In this document: positions 37,969 to 48,798 of the stretch, one piece after another
How the letters are laid out: each line of letters begins with the position of its first letter
Position numbering within the stretch: position 1 is the stretch's first letter
Origin: Microbacterium sp.
GTDB lineage: Bacteria > Actinomycetota > Actinomycetes > Actinomycetales > Microbacteriaceae
Direction: 5' to 3'
Assembly (NCBI RefSeq): GCF_031180975.1
Contig: NZ_JAPSLI010000004.1
Location: 62,001 to 126,000, forward strand
Length of the DNA: 64,000 bases
The notes under the pieces: generated by a model
Seen by the model: only the letters and a program-made list of their open reading frames with translations
The model's database searches: none
Told to the model about the DNA's origin: nothing
Program-made: the position numbers and the translations under genes

Positions 37969-38370
37969 ATGGCTGAAGGCATCATCACGTCGGACGATGC
38001 AGCGCTTCGCCGCGTCCTGGAGTCGTTCCCGGATCCGATCCCCGCACTCACTCTCGCCTCCCGCGAACTGATCTTCGACGTGCTTCCGCAGACCGTCGAG
38101 GTCGTCTGGCCCCGGCAGCGGACAGCGGGCTACGGCACCGGTCCGAAGAAGATGACGGAGCACTTCTCGTGGCTGGCTCCATACCAACGGCACCTGGTGT
38201 TCGGCTTCTTCTACGGCGCGGAGCTGCCCGACCCGGATGGCCTGCTCGAGGGCACCGGACGGCTGCTTCGTCACGTCAAGATCCGCACCGGGGCCGACCT
38301 GGAGCGCCCCGAGCTGCGGCGTCTGCTGGAGGTCGCCATCACGCACCGGGTGCCGCCGCCCGCCGGCTGA
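37969..38370 (+). CDS. DUF1801-domain protein
   Basis: A 133-residue soluble protein matching DUF1801/YdhG-like folds: LIFDVLPQTVEVVWPRQRTAGYG, MTEHFSWLAPYQRHLVFGFF and RLLRHVKIRTGADLE. Function is unknown. It lies 9 bp after the phosphoesterase gene in the same direction and before tRNA-Pro. Confidence 0.75.
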   Translation: MAEGIITSDDAALRRVLESFPDPIPALTLASRELIFDVLPQTVEVVWPRQRTAGYGTGPKKMTEHFSWLAPYQRHLVFGFFYGAELPDPDGLLEGTGRLLRHVKIRTGADLERPELRRLLEVAITHRVPPPAG

Positions 38371-38422
38371 GTCCGATTCGGCGATCCGTCTCTTCTTCCG
38401 ATAGACTCGGAGGGTTGCAAAA

Positions 38423-38502
<80 letters not shown>

Positions 38503-38503
38503 T

Positions 38504-38538
38504 GACTGAGAGCCGATCCTTTGGATCGGCTCTCAGTC
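38504..38538 (+). terminator. Terminator after tRNA-Pro
   Basis: A perfect 16-bp stem (38504-38519 with 38523-38538) with a TTT loop, immediately after the tRNA. Confidence 0.9.
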
Positions 38539-38634
38539 GTTCACCCAGCGCCACCACAGCCCTGGCCCGTGCTCCTCGCGCTGGTCTCCCGCGTCGCACA
38601 CCGACCTCGACGCGCCGTCTAGTCTGGAAGGATC

Positions 38635-39408
38635 ATGACCTCTCCTCGTCTCGTCGCCTTCGACCTGGATGACACGCTCGCCCCCTCGAAGGGGCAGATC
38701 GACCCCCGCATCGCCGGCCTGCTGCGCGCCCTGTTGCGGCGCGTCGAGGTGGCTGTGATCTCCGGCGGCAACGAGGAACAGTTCCGCACGCAGGTGGTCG
38801 CCCGGCTCGCCGACGCCCCGGCAGCCGAACTCGGGCGCCTGCACCTGCTGCCGACGTGCGGCACCCGCTACCTGCGCCACGACGGAACAGGGTTCACCGC
38901 CGTCTACGCGCACGACCTCACCGACGACGAGAAGACGGCCGCCATGACGGCGCTCCGCGAGGAAGCGAACCGGCTCGGCCTGTGGGAAGCGGAGCCCTGG
39001 GGCGACATCCTCGAGGATCGCGGTTCGCAGGTGACGTTCTCGGCGCTGGGGCAGCGCGCGCCGCGTGAGGCCAAGCACGCCTGGGACCCCGACGGCGCGA
39101 AGCGCGCCGCGCTGCGGGATGCCGTCGCCGCACGCCTCCCTGGGCTCGAGGTGCGCTCCGGCGGCTCGACATCGATCGACATCACCCGTGCCGGCATCGA
39201 CAAGGCCTACGGCATGCAGCAGCTGGCGACACACACCGGCATTCCGCTCACCGAGATGCTGTTCTTCGGCGACCGGCTCGACGAAGGCGGCAACGACTAC
39301 CCGGTGCTGGCGATCGGCGTGCCCTGCGTGGCCGTCGACGGCTGGGAGGACACCGCCGACAAGCTCGACGCGCTGCTCGAGACGCTGCCGGAGCCGGTCA
39401 CCCGCTGA
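38635..39408 (+). CDS. HAD-IIB family phosphatase
   Basis: A 257-residue HAD-superfamily hydrolase. Motif I is AFDLDDTLAPSKG at residues 8-20, motif II VISGGN, lysine in IDKAYGMQQL, and motif IV FFGDRLDEGGNDYPV. The C2 cap layout with GGSTSIDITRAGIDKAYG resembles phosphomannomutase/sugar-phosphatase members. Substrate is probably a sugar phosphate, unproven. It is transcribed alone after tRNA-Pro. Confidence 0.85.
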   Translation: MTSPRLVAFDLDDTLAPSKGQIDPRIAGLLRALLRRVEVAVISGGNEEQFRTQVVARLADAPAAELGRLHLLPTCGTRYLRHDGTGFTAVYAHDLTDDEKTAAMTALREEANRLGLWEAEPWGDILEDRGSQVTFSALGQRAPREAKHAWDPDGAKRAALRDAVAARLPGLEVRSGGSTSIDITRAGIDKAYGMQQLATHTGIPLTEMLFFGDRLDEGGNDYPVLAIGVPCVAVDGWEDTADKLDALLETLPEPVTR

Positions 39409-39442
39409 CCGGCATCCGGGGCGGGCGACCGGTGAGCCGCCG

Positions 39443-40702
39443 TCAGCCCGCCGCGACGCGGGTGGCCTCGCCGGACACCGGCACGAGCCGCGCCAGTTGC
39501 GTGACGTGCTTCGGCTGCAGTTCCGCCAGCGACGACACCCCGAGCAGGCGCATGGTGCGCTCGATCTCGGTGCGCAGGATCTCGATGGCCCGGTCCACGC
39601 CCTGACGACCGCCCGCCATCAACCCGTACAGGTAGGCACGGCCGATCAGCGTGAAGTCGGCGCCGAGGGCGACGGATGCCACGATGTCGGCACCGTTCAT
39701 GATGCCGGTGTCGATCATCACGGTGAAGTCGTCGCCGACGGCGCGACGCACCTGCGGCAGCAGGTGGAACGGGATCGGTGCGCGGTCGAGCTGACGGCCG
39801 CCGTGGTTGGACAGCACGATGCCGTCCACGCCGGCGTCCTTGAGGCGTACGGAGTCCTCGACGTTCTGCACGCCCTTGACGACCAGCTTGCCCGGCCACA
39901 GGTCGCGGATCACGTCCAGGTCGTCGAAGCTGATGGTGGGGTCCATGGCGGCATCCAGCAGCTCACCCACGGTGCCGCCGGTCGAGCTCAGCGACGCGAA
40001 CTCGAGCTTCGGGGTGGTGAGGAAGTCGAACCACCACCACGGCCGCGGGATCGCGTTGATGATCGTCCCCAGCGTCAGCTGCGGCGGGATGGAGAAGCCG
40101 TTGCGCTTGTCCCGCAGCCGGGCGCCGGCCACCGGCGTGTCGACCGTGAACATGAGCGTGTCGAAGCCCGCGTCGGCGGCGCGCCGGGTGAGTTCGTACG
40201 AGATCTCACGGTCGCGCATCACGTACAGCTGGAACCAGTTCCGCCCGTACGGGTTCGCCGCCTTCACACCCTCGATCGAGGTCGTGCCGAGCGTGGACAG
40301 GGTGAACGGGATGCCTGCGGCGCCGGCGGCCCCGGCACCCGCCACCTCGCCCTCGGTCTGCATCAGCCGGGTGAACCCGGTGGGGGCGATGCCGAACGGC
40401 AGGGCCGCCGGCCCGCCCAGAATCTCGGTGCTGGTGTCGACGGAGGGAGCGGGCGCGAGGATGCCGGGGTGGAACTCGACATCCTCGAACGCCTGACGCG
40501 CACGGGCGAGCGACAACTCCCCCTCGGCGGCGCCGTCGGTGTAGTCGAACGCCGCCTTCGGGGTGCGGCGCTTGGCGACGGCGCGAAGGTCGGCGATTGT
40601 CAGCGCCGACTGCAGACGGCGCTTGCGGCCGTTCAGCTCAGGGGTCTTGAACTTCATCAGCTCGAACAGCTCGGCGGGGCGGGGCAGCTGGCGCTGGACC
40701 AT
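39443..40702 (-). CDS. lldD: FMN-dependent alpha-hydroxy-acid oxidising enzyme
   Basis: A 419-residue TIM-barrel flavoenzyme of the lactate dehydrogenase/glycolate oxidase family. Motifs are [11 protein letters not shown] (N-terminal), [30 protein letters not shown] with the FMN lysine, and [15 protein letters not shown] with the catalytic histidine and arginine. L-lactate is the likely substrate because of the adjacent LldR-like regulator, but glycolate, which would give glyoxylate, is possible. Confidence 0.85.
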   Translation of the reverse strand: MVQRQLPRPAELFELMKFKTPELNGRKRRLQSALTIADLRAVAKRRTPKAAFDYTDGAAEGELSLARARQAFEDVEFHPGILAPAPSVDTSTEILGGPAALPFGIAPTGFTRLMQTEGEVAGAGAAGAAGIPFTLSTLGTTSIEGVKAANPYGRNWFQLYVMRDREISYELTRRAADAGFDTLMFTVDTPVAGARLRDKRNGFSIPPQLTLGTIINAIPRPWWWFDFLTTPKLEFASLSSTGGTVGELLDAAMDPTISFDDLDVIRDLWPGKLVVKGVQNVEDSVRLKDAGVDGIVLSNHGGRQLDRAPIPFHLLPQVRRAVGDDFTVMIDTGIMNGADIVASVALGADFTLIGRAYLYGLMAGGRQGVDRAIEILRTEIERTMRLLGVSSLAELQPKHVTQLARLVPVSGEATRVAAG

Positions 40703-40719
40703 GGCGTCCTCTCAGTGTG

Positions 40720-41463
40720 TCAGTCGGTGCGGACCGGACGGGTGTCCGGCACGAGGCCTGCGGCGGTGTAATAGCCGGTGATGTGCCGGCGGACCAGGTC
40801 GCGGGCGGCGTCCGCCCTGCCCTGGCCGATCGCGTCCACGATCGCGCGGTGCTCGGCGCGCAGCCGGTCGGCCATGGCGGCCCAATCCTCGATGCGCGCG
40901 GCACCCTCCAGCACGTACGACTCGATGGAGGTGCGCAGCCCCGCCATCATCGCGGCGATGACGGTGTTGCCGGTGGCCTCCGACAGCGACAGGTGCAGCT
41001 GGGCGTCGAGGGCGAGGAACTCGGCGGCCGTGAGGGCGGCGTCATCCATGGCGTGCAGGACGTCATGCGCCGCGGCGAGGTCGCTCTGCGGGTTCCCGGC
41101 GAGGTCGGCCGCGACGGCGTCCTCGAGGACGAGGCGGGTCCGCACCACATCGCCGAGCGGGAAGCCCTGGGCGGCCACCTGGAGGCGCAGCAGCGCCGAC
41201 ATCCCGCCGGTCGGTGTGGCGATGACGATGGCGCCCGCCTGCGGCCCCGATCCGGTGGCGGTGCGGATCAGGCCCATCACTTCGAGCACCCGGAGCGCCT
41301 CGCGCACGCTGGAGCGGCCGACGCCGAGGTCGGCGGCGAGGTCGCGCTCCGAGGGCAGCCGGTCGCCGGGGCCGAGCACGCCGTCGAGCAGGTCGCGTTC
41401 GACCCGCTCCAGCACAGTGCGCCAGGCGCGCTGCGACGCGCGTGCGGGGCTGCTCTGCGGCAT
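40720..41463 (-). CDS. FadR/LldR-type GntR regulator
   Basis: A 247-residue repressor with an N-terminal winged helix (RLPSERDLAADLGVGRSSVREALRVLEVMGLI) and a helical FCD effector domain with a likely metal-binding set of Asp/His residues (DAQLHLSLSEATGN, AEHRAIVDAI). Two palindromic operators lie just upstream, and lldD follows 17 bp downstream on the same strand, so it probably represses its own operon until lactate or a related hydroxy acid binds. Confidence 0.88.
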   Translation of the reverse strand: MPQSSPARASQRAWRTVLERVERDLLDGVLGPGDRLPSERDLAADLGVGRSSVREALRVLEVMGLIRTATGSGPQAGAIVIATPTGGMSALLRLQVAAQGFPLGDVVRTRLVLEDAVAADLAGNPQSDLAAAHDVLHAMDDAALTAAEFLALDAQLHLSLSEATGNTVIAAMMAGLRTSIESYVLEGAARIEDWAAMADRLRAEHRAIVDAIGQGRADAARDLVRRHITGYYTAAGLVPDTRPVRTD

Positions 41464-41471
41464 CCGTCCTC

Positions 41472-41512
41472 CTGTGGTCCGACCACAGGGTAGCGCGATG
41501 TGGTCAGACCAC
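41472..41512. promoter_or_regulatory. Two tandem FadR/LldR-type operators
   Basis: CTGTGGTCCGACCACAG at 41472-41488 is a perfect palindrome around base 41480. GTGGTCAGACCAC at 41500-41512 is a second around 41506. Both contain TGGTCNGACCA, the FadR/LldR-type core. Centres are 26 bp apart, 9-49 bp before the regulator start. Confidence 0.85.
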
Positions 41513-41547
41513 GCAACCGCGCTGGCCCGGTGCGGAACGCGAGAGCA

Positions 41548-42210
41548 TCAGCCGAGCCGACCGCCGGACTCGTCGAGATAGCAGTGACCGCACAGCGATT
41601 CGTATGTCACCACGCTGGGCGTGCCGGCGACGCCGTCGGGTTCCCCGGCTCCGTCGATCGCGACCTGGTCGCCGGCGAACACGAAACGGCCGCCCACGAT
41701 GCGGCCGTTGAACACCGCTTTGCGCCCGCAGCGGCAGATCGTCTTCAGCTCTTCGAGACTGTGCGCGATCGCCAGCAGCCGCGCCGAGCCGGGGAACGCG
41801 TGGGTGCGGAAATCATTGCGGATGCCGTACGCCATCACCGGGATGCCGTCCAGCACGGCGATGCGGAACAGGTCGTCGATCTGCTCCGGTGTCAGGAACT
41901 GCGCCTCGTCGACGAGCAGGCAGGCGACGTCGATCGGGTCACCGGGCAGCAGCGCGCTCTCCCCCTCGCGCAGGACACGGTCGCGCTCGGCCTGGAACAG
42001 TCCGCGGGCGGCGTCGTCAGGGCCGATGAGGAAGTCGACCTGGCGGGTGACGCCCAGCCGGCTCTCGATCTGCCCGGCACCCTTGGTGTCGATGGCGGGC
42101 TTCGCCAGCAGCACCCGCTGACCGCGCTCCTCGTAGTTGTAGGCGGCCTGCAGCAGCGCGGTCGACTTGCCGGAGTTCATCGCGCCGTAGCGGAAGTACA
42201 GTTTGGCCAC
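41548..42210 (-). CDS. tdk: Thymidine kinase
   Basis: Phosphorylates thymidine in salvage. The 220-residue product from GTG 42210 has the P-loop GAMNSGKST (residues 9-17), the VDEAQFLTPEQID Walker B/lasso segment, and four zinc cysteines in CRCGRK and LCGHCY. The upstream frame is open only because it runs through the tandem-repeat island. Length is as expected for bacterial type II TK. Confidence 0.93.
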   Translation of the reverse strand: MAKLYFRYGAMNSGKSTALLQAAYNYEERGQRVLLAKPAIDTKGAGQIESRLGVTRQVDFLIGPDDAARGLFQAERDRVLREGESALLPGDPIDVACLLVDEAQFLTPEQIDDLFRIAVLDGIPVMAYGIRNDFRTHAFPGSARLLAIAHSLEELKTICRCGRKAVFNGRIVGGRFVFAGDQVAIDGAGEPDGVAGTPSVVTYESLCGHCYLDESGGRLG

Positions 42211-42249
42211 CGGTCGAGTGTAGTGCGCTCCTCGCGTCGGAGTTTCGGC

Positions 42250-42360
42250 CCCTCGACGTGGCCCCCTCGACGTGGCCCCTCGACGGGTTTGGGCCCACCT
42301 CGACGGGTTTGGGGCCACCTCGACGGGTTTGGGCCCACCTCGACGGGTTTGGGGCGGGAT
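42250..42360. repeat. Tandem 20-bp repeat island
   Basis: A 20-bp unit starting CGACGGGTTT repeats exactly at 42281, 42301, 42321 and 42341 (last copy partial). Copies alternate between GGGCCC and GGGGCC after the T run, so the higher-order period is 40 bp. Shorter CCTCGACGTGGCC copies precede it from 42250. There are no unique spacers, so it is not a CRISPR array. Confidence 0.85.
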
Positions 42361-42361
42361 T

Positions 42362-42398
42362 TCGCGTTTGGGGCGGTTGTCAACCGCCCCAAACGCGA
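42362..42398. terminator. Long hairpin after allB
   Basis: Arms 42362-42379 and 42381-42398 are 18-bp perfect reverse complements around a single base, so a few centre pairs form the loop. It lies 57 bp beyond the allB stop and before the tandem repeats on the minus strand and probably ends the hyi-to-allB transcript. Confidence 0.75.
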
Positions 42399-42454
42399 GA
42401 ATCCGCCCCAAACGGGCCTGAAAAGGGGAGGGAGTGAGGGAGAGAGTGCCCCGG

Positions 42455-43843
42455 TCAGTCGATCATGCCGCGACGGAGCAGGCGGCCCCGGGGCGTGACG
42501 CCGTCGACGACCTCGCCGTGCAGGTACGTGCGGCGGACCACACCGGCGAGTGCCCGCCCGGCGTAGGGCGTGATCGGGTTGCGGTGATGCAGCTTCGACA
42601 CGTCCACGACGAACGCGTCGTCGGCGGCGAACACGGCCAGGTCGGCGTCGTAGCCGGGCGCGATGCGCCCCTTGCCGGTGAGCCCGGCGAACTGGGCAGG
42701 CCGCTCGCTCATCCACGAGACGACCGTCTCGAGGTCCAGTCCGCGGTGGCGCGCCTCGGTCCACATCAGCGACAGCCCCAGCTGCAGCGAGGAGACGCCA
42801 CCCCAGGCCACGGCGAAGTCGCCGTTCTCGAGGTCCTTGAGGTCGAGCGTGGAGGGCGAGTGGTCCGACACCACGAAATCGATCGTGCCGTCGATGAGCC
42901 CTTCCCACAGCAGCTCGCGGTTGCCGGCCTCGCGGATCGGCGGGCAGCACTTGTACTGCGTGCCGCCGACCGGGATCTCCTCCGCCGTGAGCGTGAGGTA
43001 GTGCGGGCAGGTCTCCACGGTGAGGCGGACGCCGTCGTTCTTCGCGCTGCGGATCATCGCCAGCGCGTCGGACGACGACAGGTGCAGGATGTGCGCCCTG
43101 GCACCGGTCCAGCGGGCGCGCTCGATGACCTCGGCGATCGCGATGTTCTCGGCGCCGCGCGGGCGGGAGGCGAGGAACTTGGCGTAGTCGTCGCCCTCCG
43201 GCGACGGCGCGCGGTCGATGGCCCTGGAGTCCTCGGCGTGCACGAGCATGACGGAGTCGAAGGACGCCAGCTCGCGCATGTCGTGCTCCATCTCGTCCGC
43301 GTCGAGCGGCGGGAACTCGTCGACGCCCGAGTGCAGCAGGAAGCACTTGAACCCGAACACGCCGTCGTCGTGAAGGCTGCGCAGCTCGGCGGTGTTGCCG
43401 GGCACCGCGCCGCCCCAGAACCCGACGTCGACGTGCACCTGCTCGCGGGCGACGGCGCGCTTCTCCTCCAGCGCGGGGACGTCGATCGTCGGCGGGATGC
43501 TGTTCAGCGGCATGTCCACGATCGTGGTGACGCCACCGGCGGCGGCCGCGCGGGTGGCGGACGCGAAGCCCTCCCACTCGGTGCGGCCCGGTTCGTTCAC
43601 GTGCACGTGGGTGTCGACGAGGCCAGGGATGAGGGTCTCGTCGTCGGCGAGTTCGACGACCTCGTCGCCCTCGAGGTTGTTGCCGAGCGGCTGCAGCGCG
43701 ACGATCACGCCGTCGCGCACTCCGACCTCGCGCGGGCGGATGCCGGAGGTGGTGAGCACCCGCTGCCCGCGGATGACGAGGTCGTAGCGCTCCTGGGGGA
43801 GGACGGAGACGCGGTCCTGGTCCTGTTCGGTCTGCGACGACAC
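42455..43843 (-). CDS. allB: Allantoinase
   Basis: Opens the allantoin ring to allantoate. The 462-residue cyclic amidohydrolase has metal ligands in PGLVDTHVHVNEPG, the carboxylated lysine in GFKCFLLHSG, histidines in VHAED and ILHLSS, and the catalytic aspartate in VVSDHSPS. The CCPPIRE segment also fits allantoinase over dihydroorotase or hydantoinase. Gene order with glyoxylate and ureide genes supports this. It is last in the hyi-glxR-gcl-glxK-allB operon. Upstream 26 bp separate it from glxK. Confidence 0.92.
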   Translation of the reverse strand: MSSQTEQDQDRVSVLPQERYDLVIRGQRVLTTSGIRPREVGVRDGVIVALQPLGNNLEGDEVVELADDETLIPGLVDTHVHVNEPGRTEWEGFASATRAAAAGGVTTIVDMPLNSIPPTIDVPALEEKRAVAREQVHVDVGFWGGAVPGNTAELRSLHDDGVFGFKCFLLHSGVDEFPPLDADEMEHDMRELASFDSVMLVHAEDSRAIDRAPSPEGDDYAKFLASRPRGAENIAIAEVIERARWTGARAHILHLSSSDALAMIRSAKNDGVRLTVETCPHYLTLTAEEIPVGGTQYKCCPPIREAGNRELLWEGLIDGTIDFVVSDHSPSTLDLKDLENGDFAVAWGGVSSLQLGLSLMWTEARHRGLDLETVVSWMSERPAQFAGLTGKGRIAPGYDADLAVFAADDAFVVDVSKLHHRNPITPYAGRALAGVVRRTYLHGEVVDGVTPRGRLLRRGMID

Positions 43844-43869
43844 GGTCGCTCCTTTCGAATGGTCTCTGA

Positions 43870-45003
43870 TCAGTGTCGCGGACTCACCGCGAGATGTCGC
43901 GCCGCGATGTCGCGGCCGATGGCCCGGAGATGCAGCGCGGCGTCGCGGATGCTGGATGCGGTGTCCACGGCGCGGTCGCTGGTGGCGAGGCAGTCGGCGA
44001 AGCCGGCCTGCCGCCAGCGCTGCTCATCGAGCAGAGTGCGGCCGCACACGGCGACGACCCGCACCCCCGCGGTCGCCGCCGTGCGCGCCACCCCGATGGG
44101 TGTCTTCCCACCGAGGCTCTGTTCGTCCAGCGAGCCCTCCCCTGTCACGACGAGGTCCGCCCCCCGCAGACGCTCGGCGAGACGGGTGAGCTCGAGGACG
44201 ACATCCACGCCGGCTCGGCGGCTGGCGCCCAGCGCCGCCAGCGCACCGAAACCGACGCCTCCCGCCGCCCCAGCACCGGCGAGATCCCGCGCCGCGACAC
44301 CGGATGCCGCCTCCAGCGCGTCCGCGAAGACGGCCAGTGCGGCGTCGAGCAGCTCGACGTCCTCCGGCGAGGCGCCCTTCTGCGGGCCGAAGACTCGCGC
44401 GGCACCGTGCGCCCCCAGCAGCGGGTGGTCCACGTCGCTGGCGAGCACGATCTCGGCATCCGCGAGCCGCGGGTCGAGGCCGGTCAGGTCGACTCGGCGC
44501 ACGCTGCCGAGCGCTCCCCCACCATCCGGCACGTCGTTGCCGTGCGCGTCGAGCAGACGTGCACCCAGCGCCGCCAGCATCCCGGCGCCGCCGTCGGTGC
44601 TCGCAGAGCCGCCCACGGCGAGCACGATACGCCGGGCGCCGTGAGCGAGGGCGGCGGCGATCAGCTCGCCCGTGCCGCGCGACGACGCGCGCAGCGCGTC
44701 CCGCTCCGCCGGTGGCAGCAGCTCCAGGCCGGATGCCGCCGCCATCTCGATGACGGCGACGTCGTCCCGCTGCGCCCACGCGGCGGCCACGGGCGCACCC
44801 AGCGGCCCTGAGACCATGGCGACGTGCCGGGCGAACCCGTTCGCGACGGCCGCGTCGACCGTGCCCTCTCCGCCGTCGGCGGCGGGAGCGAGCTCGATCT
44901 CGGCATCCGGGAGGGCGTCGCGCAGACCGTCGGCGACGGCCTGCGCGACCTCCTCGGCGGACAGCGACCCCTTGAACTTGTCGGGGGCGATGACGATGCG
45001 CAC
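43870..45003 (-). CDS. glxK: Glycerate kinase
   Basis: Phosphorylates glycerate, the end product of the glyoxylate carboligase route, to phosphoglycerate. The 377-residue protein belongs to the GlxK/GarK family: APDKFKGSLSAEEVAQAVADGL at residues 6-27, PAADGGEGTVDA, GGSASTDGGAGMLAALG and DLVVTGEGSLDEQSL. It sits between gcl and allB on the minus strand and hands its product to glycolysis (phosphoglycerate mutase at 390-1133). Confidence 0.94.
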   Translation of the reverse strand: MRIVIAPDKFKGSLSAEEVAQAVADGLRDALPDAEIELAPAADGGEGTVDAAVANGFARHVAMVSGPLGAPVAAAWAQRDDVAVIEMAAASGLELLPPAERDALRASSRGTGELIAAALAHGARRIVLAVGGSASTDGGAGMLAALGARLLDAHGNDVPDGGGALGSVRRVDLTGLDPRLADAEIVLASDVDHPLLGAHGAARVFGPQKGASPEDVELLDAALAVFADALEAASGVAARDLAGAGAAGGVGFGALAALGASRRAGVDVVLELTRLAERLRGADLVVTGEGSLDEQSLGGKTPIGVARTAATAGVRVVAVCGRTLLDEQRWRQAGFADCLATSDRAVDTASSIRDAALHLRAIGRDIAARHLAVSPRH

Positions 45004-45019
45004 GAGTGACCTCCGCGCG

Positions 45020-46807
<1,788 letters not shown>

Positions 46808-46827
46808 GGGAAGTCCTTTGTTCTTTC

Positions 46828-46904
46828 GGTCGTTGAGCGAGGAGCGGAGCGACGAGACGAAACGCGCTGGCGCCGTCTCGTCTCGCTCCGCTCGCTCGAC
46901 GACC
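46828..46904. repeat. REP-like imperfect palindrome
   Basis: GGTCGTTGAGCGAGGAGCGG (start of the left arm at 46828) is mirrored imperfectly by 46874-46904, around a GCGCTGGCGCC centre. The GAGCGGAGCG/CGCTCCGCTC core resembles dispersed intergenic palindromes of Microbacteriaceae. It lies between glxR and gcl and may stabilise or attenuate the operon message. Confidence 0.7.
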
Positions 46905-46926
46905 GGGAGGTGGGATCCGGTCCGCG

Positions 46927-47805
46927 TCAGTCGCGGCCGGAGAGTTCGGAGGTGAGCTTGAACAGCCCGGAGTGGTCGAGGCCGCCGTCGCCGCGGGCGA
47001 CGAGGGCGTTCACGAGCTGAGCGACAGCGGAGCCGAGGGGGACGGTGACCCCGACGGAGCGCGCGGCGGAGGTGACGATGCCCAGATCCTTGTTGTGGAG
47101 GGCGAGACGGAAACCGGGGTCGAAGCTGCGGTCGAGCATCTTCTGCCCCTTCTGGTCGAGGACCTTCGACCCGGCGAGGCCTCCGCCGAGCACGGTGAGC
47201 GCTGCGGCGGTGTCGACCCCGAACGCCTCGAGGAAGACGATCGCCTCGCTGAGGGCCTGGATGTTCACGGCGACGATGAGCTGGTTGGCCGCCTTGACGG
47301 TCTGCCCGGCACCGGCGGGGCCGACGTGGACGATGGTCTTTCCGATGGCGTTCAGCACCGGCTCCGCCTTCGCGAAGTCGTCCGGGCTGCCGCCGACCAT
47401 GATCGACAGGACGCCGTCGATGGCGCCCTGCTCGCCGCCGGACACGGGAGCGTCCACGGCGCCGAAACCGGCCGCGACGGCCTCCTCGGCGAGCTCCTTG
47501 GCGACGTCGGGGCGGATCGACGAGTTGTCGATCCACAGCGCACCGGGCTTCGCGTTGGCGAACACGCCGCCCTCACCGCGCACGACGCCCTCGACGTCGG
47601 GCGAATCGGGGACCATGGTGATGATGACGTCGGCGTCCTTCACGGCATCCGCGATGCTGGCGGCGCCATTGCCGCCAGCATCGACGAGCTTGTCGATCGG
47701 CTCCGTGCTGCGGTTGAAGCCGGTCACGTCGTAGCCGGCCTTGACGAGGTTCTTGGCCATGGGCAGGCCCATGATGCCGAGTCCGATGAACGCGATCCTG
47801 GTCAT
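46927..47805 (-). CDS. glxR: 2-hydroxy-3-oxopropionate reductase
   Basis: Reduces tartronate semialdehyde to D-glycerate with NAD(P)H. The 292-residue beta-hydroxyacid dehydrogenase has [18 protein letters not shown] (Rossmann, residues 8-25), the substrate-binding [11 protein letters not shown], catalytic lysine in [11 protein letters not shown], and [10 protein letters not shown]. Neighbours gcl, hyi and glxK place it in the glyoxylate-to-glycerate path. It is separated from gcl by the REP-like palindrome. Confidence 0.94.
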   Translation of the reverse strand: MTRIAFIGLGIMGLPMAKNLVKAGYDVTGFNRSTEPIDKLVDAGGNGAASIADAVKDADVIITMVPDSPDVEGVVRGEGGVFANAKPGALWIDNSSIRPDVAKELAEEAVAAGFGAVDAPVSGGEQGAIDGVLSIMVGGSPDDFAKAEPVLNAIGKTIVHVGPAGAGQTVKAANQLIVAVNIQALSEAIVFLEAFGVDTAAALTVLGGGLAGSKVLDQKGQKMLDRSFDPGFRLALHNKDLGIVTSAARSVGVTVPLGSAVAQLVNALVARGDGGLDHSGLFKLTSELSGRD

Positions 47806-47840
47806 GTCGAGTGCCTTTCGGGTGTCCTGTGCGGGGGCGG

Positions 47841-48644
47841 TCAGTTGCGCGCGGCGGCGGTCGCGTCGAGCCAGGCGAACGGCGCGTCGCCGGTGGCCTT
47901 GTACTCCAGACCGACGCGGCCGTCGTAGCCGAGCTCGCGGCTGCGGTCGATCCAGGCCTGCAGCGGCAGGTCGCCGGTGCCGGGCTCACCGCGCCCGGGG
48001 GCGTCGGCGATCTGGATGTGGCCGAACTCGGCGGCGTGCGCCTCGATGACGGCCGGGACGTCGTCGCCGTTGACGGCGAGGTGGTAGAAGTCCGCGAGCA
48101 GGCGGATGTTGTCCACGCCGTGCTCGGTGCGGACGCGCTCGATGATCCGCAGCGCGTCGGCGGCGGTCTTCACCGGGTAGGCGTCGGCGCCGCTGACCGG
48201 CTCGAGCAGCACGACGCCGCCGATGCGGGCCACTGCCCGGCCGGCGATCGCGAGGTTCTCGACGGCCAGGTCGTCCTGCTCCTGCTCCGAGACGCCCTCC
48301 TGGCGCAGACCGTACAGGGCGTTGAACGCCTTGGTGTCGAGACGCTCGCCGATCGCGACGACGACGTCGACGTTGGCGCGGAACTCGTCCTCGCGACCGA
48401 CCCAGGAGACCAGACCGCGGTCGCCTGCGGGCATGTCGCCGGCGAAGAAGTTGAGCCCGGTCAGCTGGACGCCGGCCTGCTCGATCGCGGCGACGAAGGC
48501 GTCGATCTCATCCTGCGCGGGAACGGCGCTCGCGAAGGGCCACCAGAACTCGACGGCGTCGAAGCCTGCGGCCTTGGCCGCGGCGGGACGCTCCAGGATC
48601 GGCAGCTCGGTCAGCAGAATCGAGGCGTTGACGGTGTAGCTCAT
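47841..48644 (-). CDS. hyi: Hydroxypyruvate isomerase
   Basis: Interconverts hydroxypyruvate and tartronate semialdehyde. The 267-residue TIM-barrel protein of the AP-endonuclease-2 family starts at 48644 (RBS AAGGA) with MSYTVNASILLTELP. It has GFDAVEFWWPF, LTGLNFFAGDMPAGDRG, LEPVSGADAY, LADFYHLAVNGDD and HIQIADAPGRGEPG, all Hyi-like metal and substrate segments. It is first of five genes in the operon controlled by paired operators at 48659-48694. Confidence 0.92.
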   Translation of the reverse strand: MSYTVNASILLTELPILERPAAAKAAGFDAVEFWWPFASAVPAQDEIDAFVAAIEQAGVQLTGLNFFAGDMPAGDRGLVSWVGREDEFRANVDVVVAIGERLDTKAFNALYGLRQEGVSEQEQDDLAVENLAIAGRAVARIGGVVLLEPVSGADAYPVKTAADALRIIERVRTEHGVDNIRLLADFYHLAVNGDDVPAVIEAHAAEFGHIQIADAPGRGEPGTGDLPLQAWIDRSRELGYDGRVGLEYKATGDAPFAWLDATAAARN

Positions 48645-48658
48645 GAGATCATCCTTGA

Positions 48659-48694
48659 TTTCGAATCGTGGAAGAAAAGTTCCTTGTAATGAAA
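48659..48694. promoter_or_regulatory. Paired IclR-type operators before hyi
   Basis: TTTCGAATCGTGGAA (48659-48673) and TTCCTTGTAATGAAA (48680-48694) fit TTYCRY-N3-RYGRAA loosely. Their starts are 21 bp apart, the same spacing seen at the three other cluster promoters. They lie 15-50 bp upstream of the hyi start codon, a position expected for repression. Confidence 0.6.
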
Positions 48695-48798
48695 AGCGTA
48701 CGGGCAGTCCCGGGATCGTGTCAACCCTGTGCATCGGGTTGCGCTGACGCGAAGACGCCGCCCGCACGAAGCGGACGGCGTCTTCATCGGCAGGGGGC

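Noticed and set aside
42281..42360. CRISPR-like array
   Set aside because: The 20-bp units are directly contiguous with no unique spacers and there are no cas genes.
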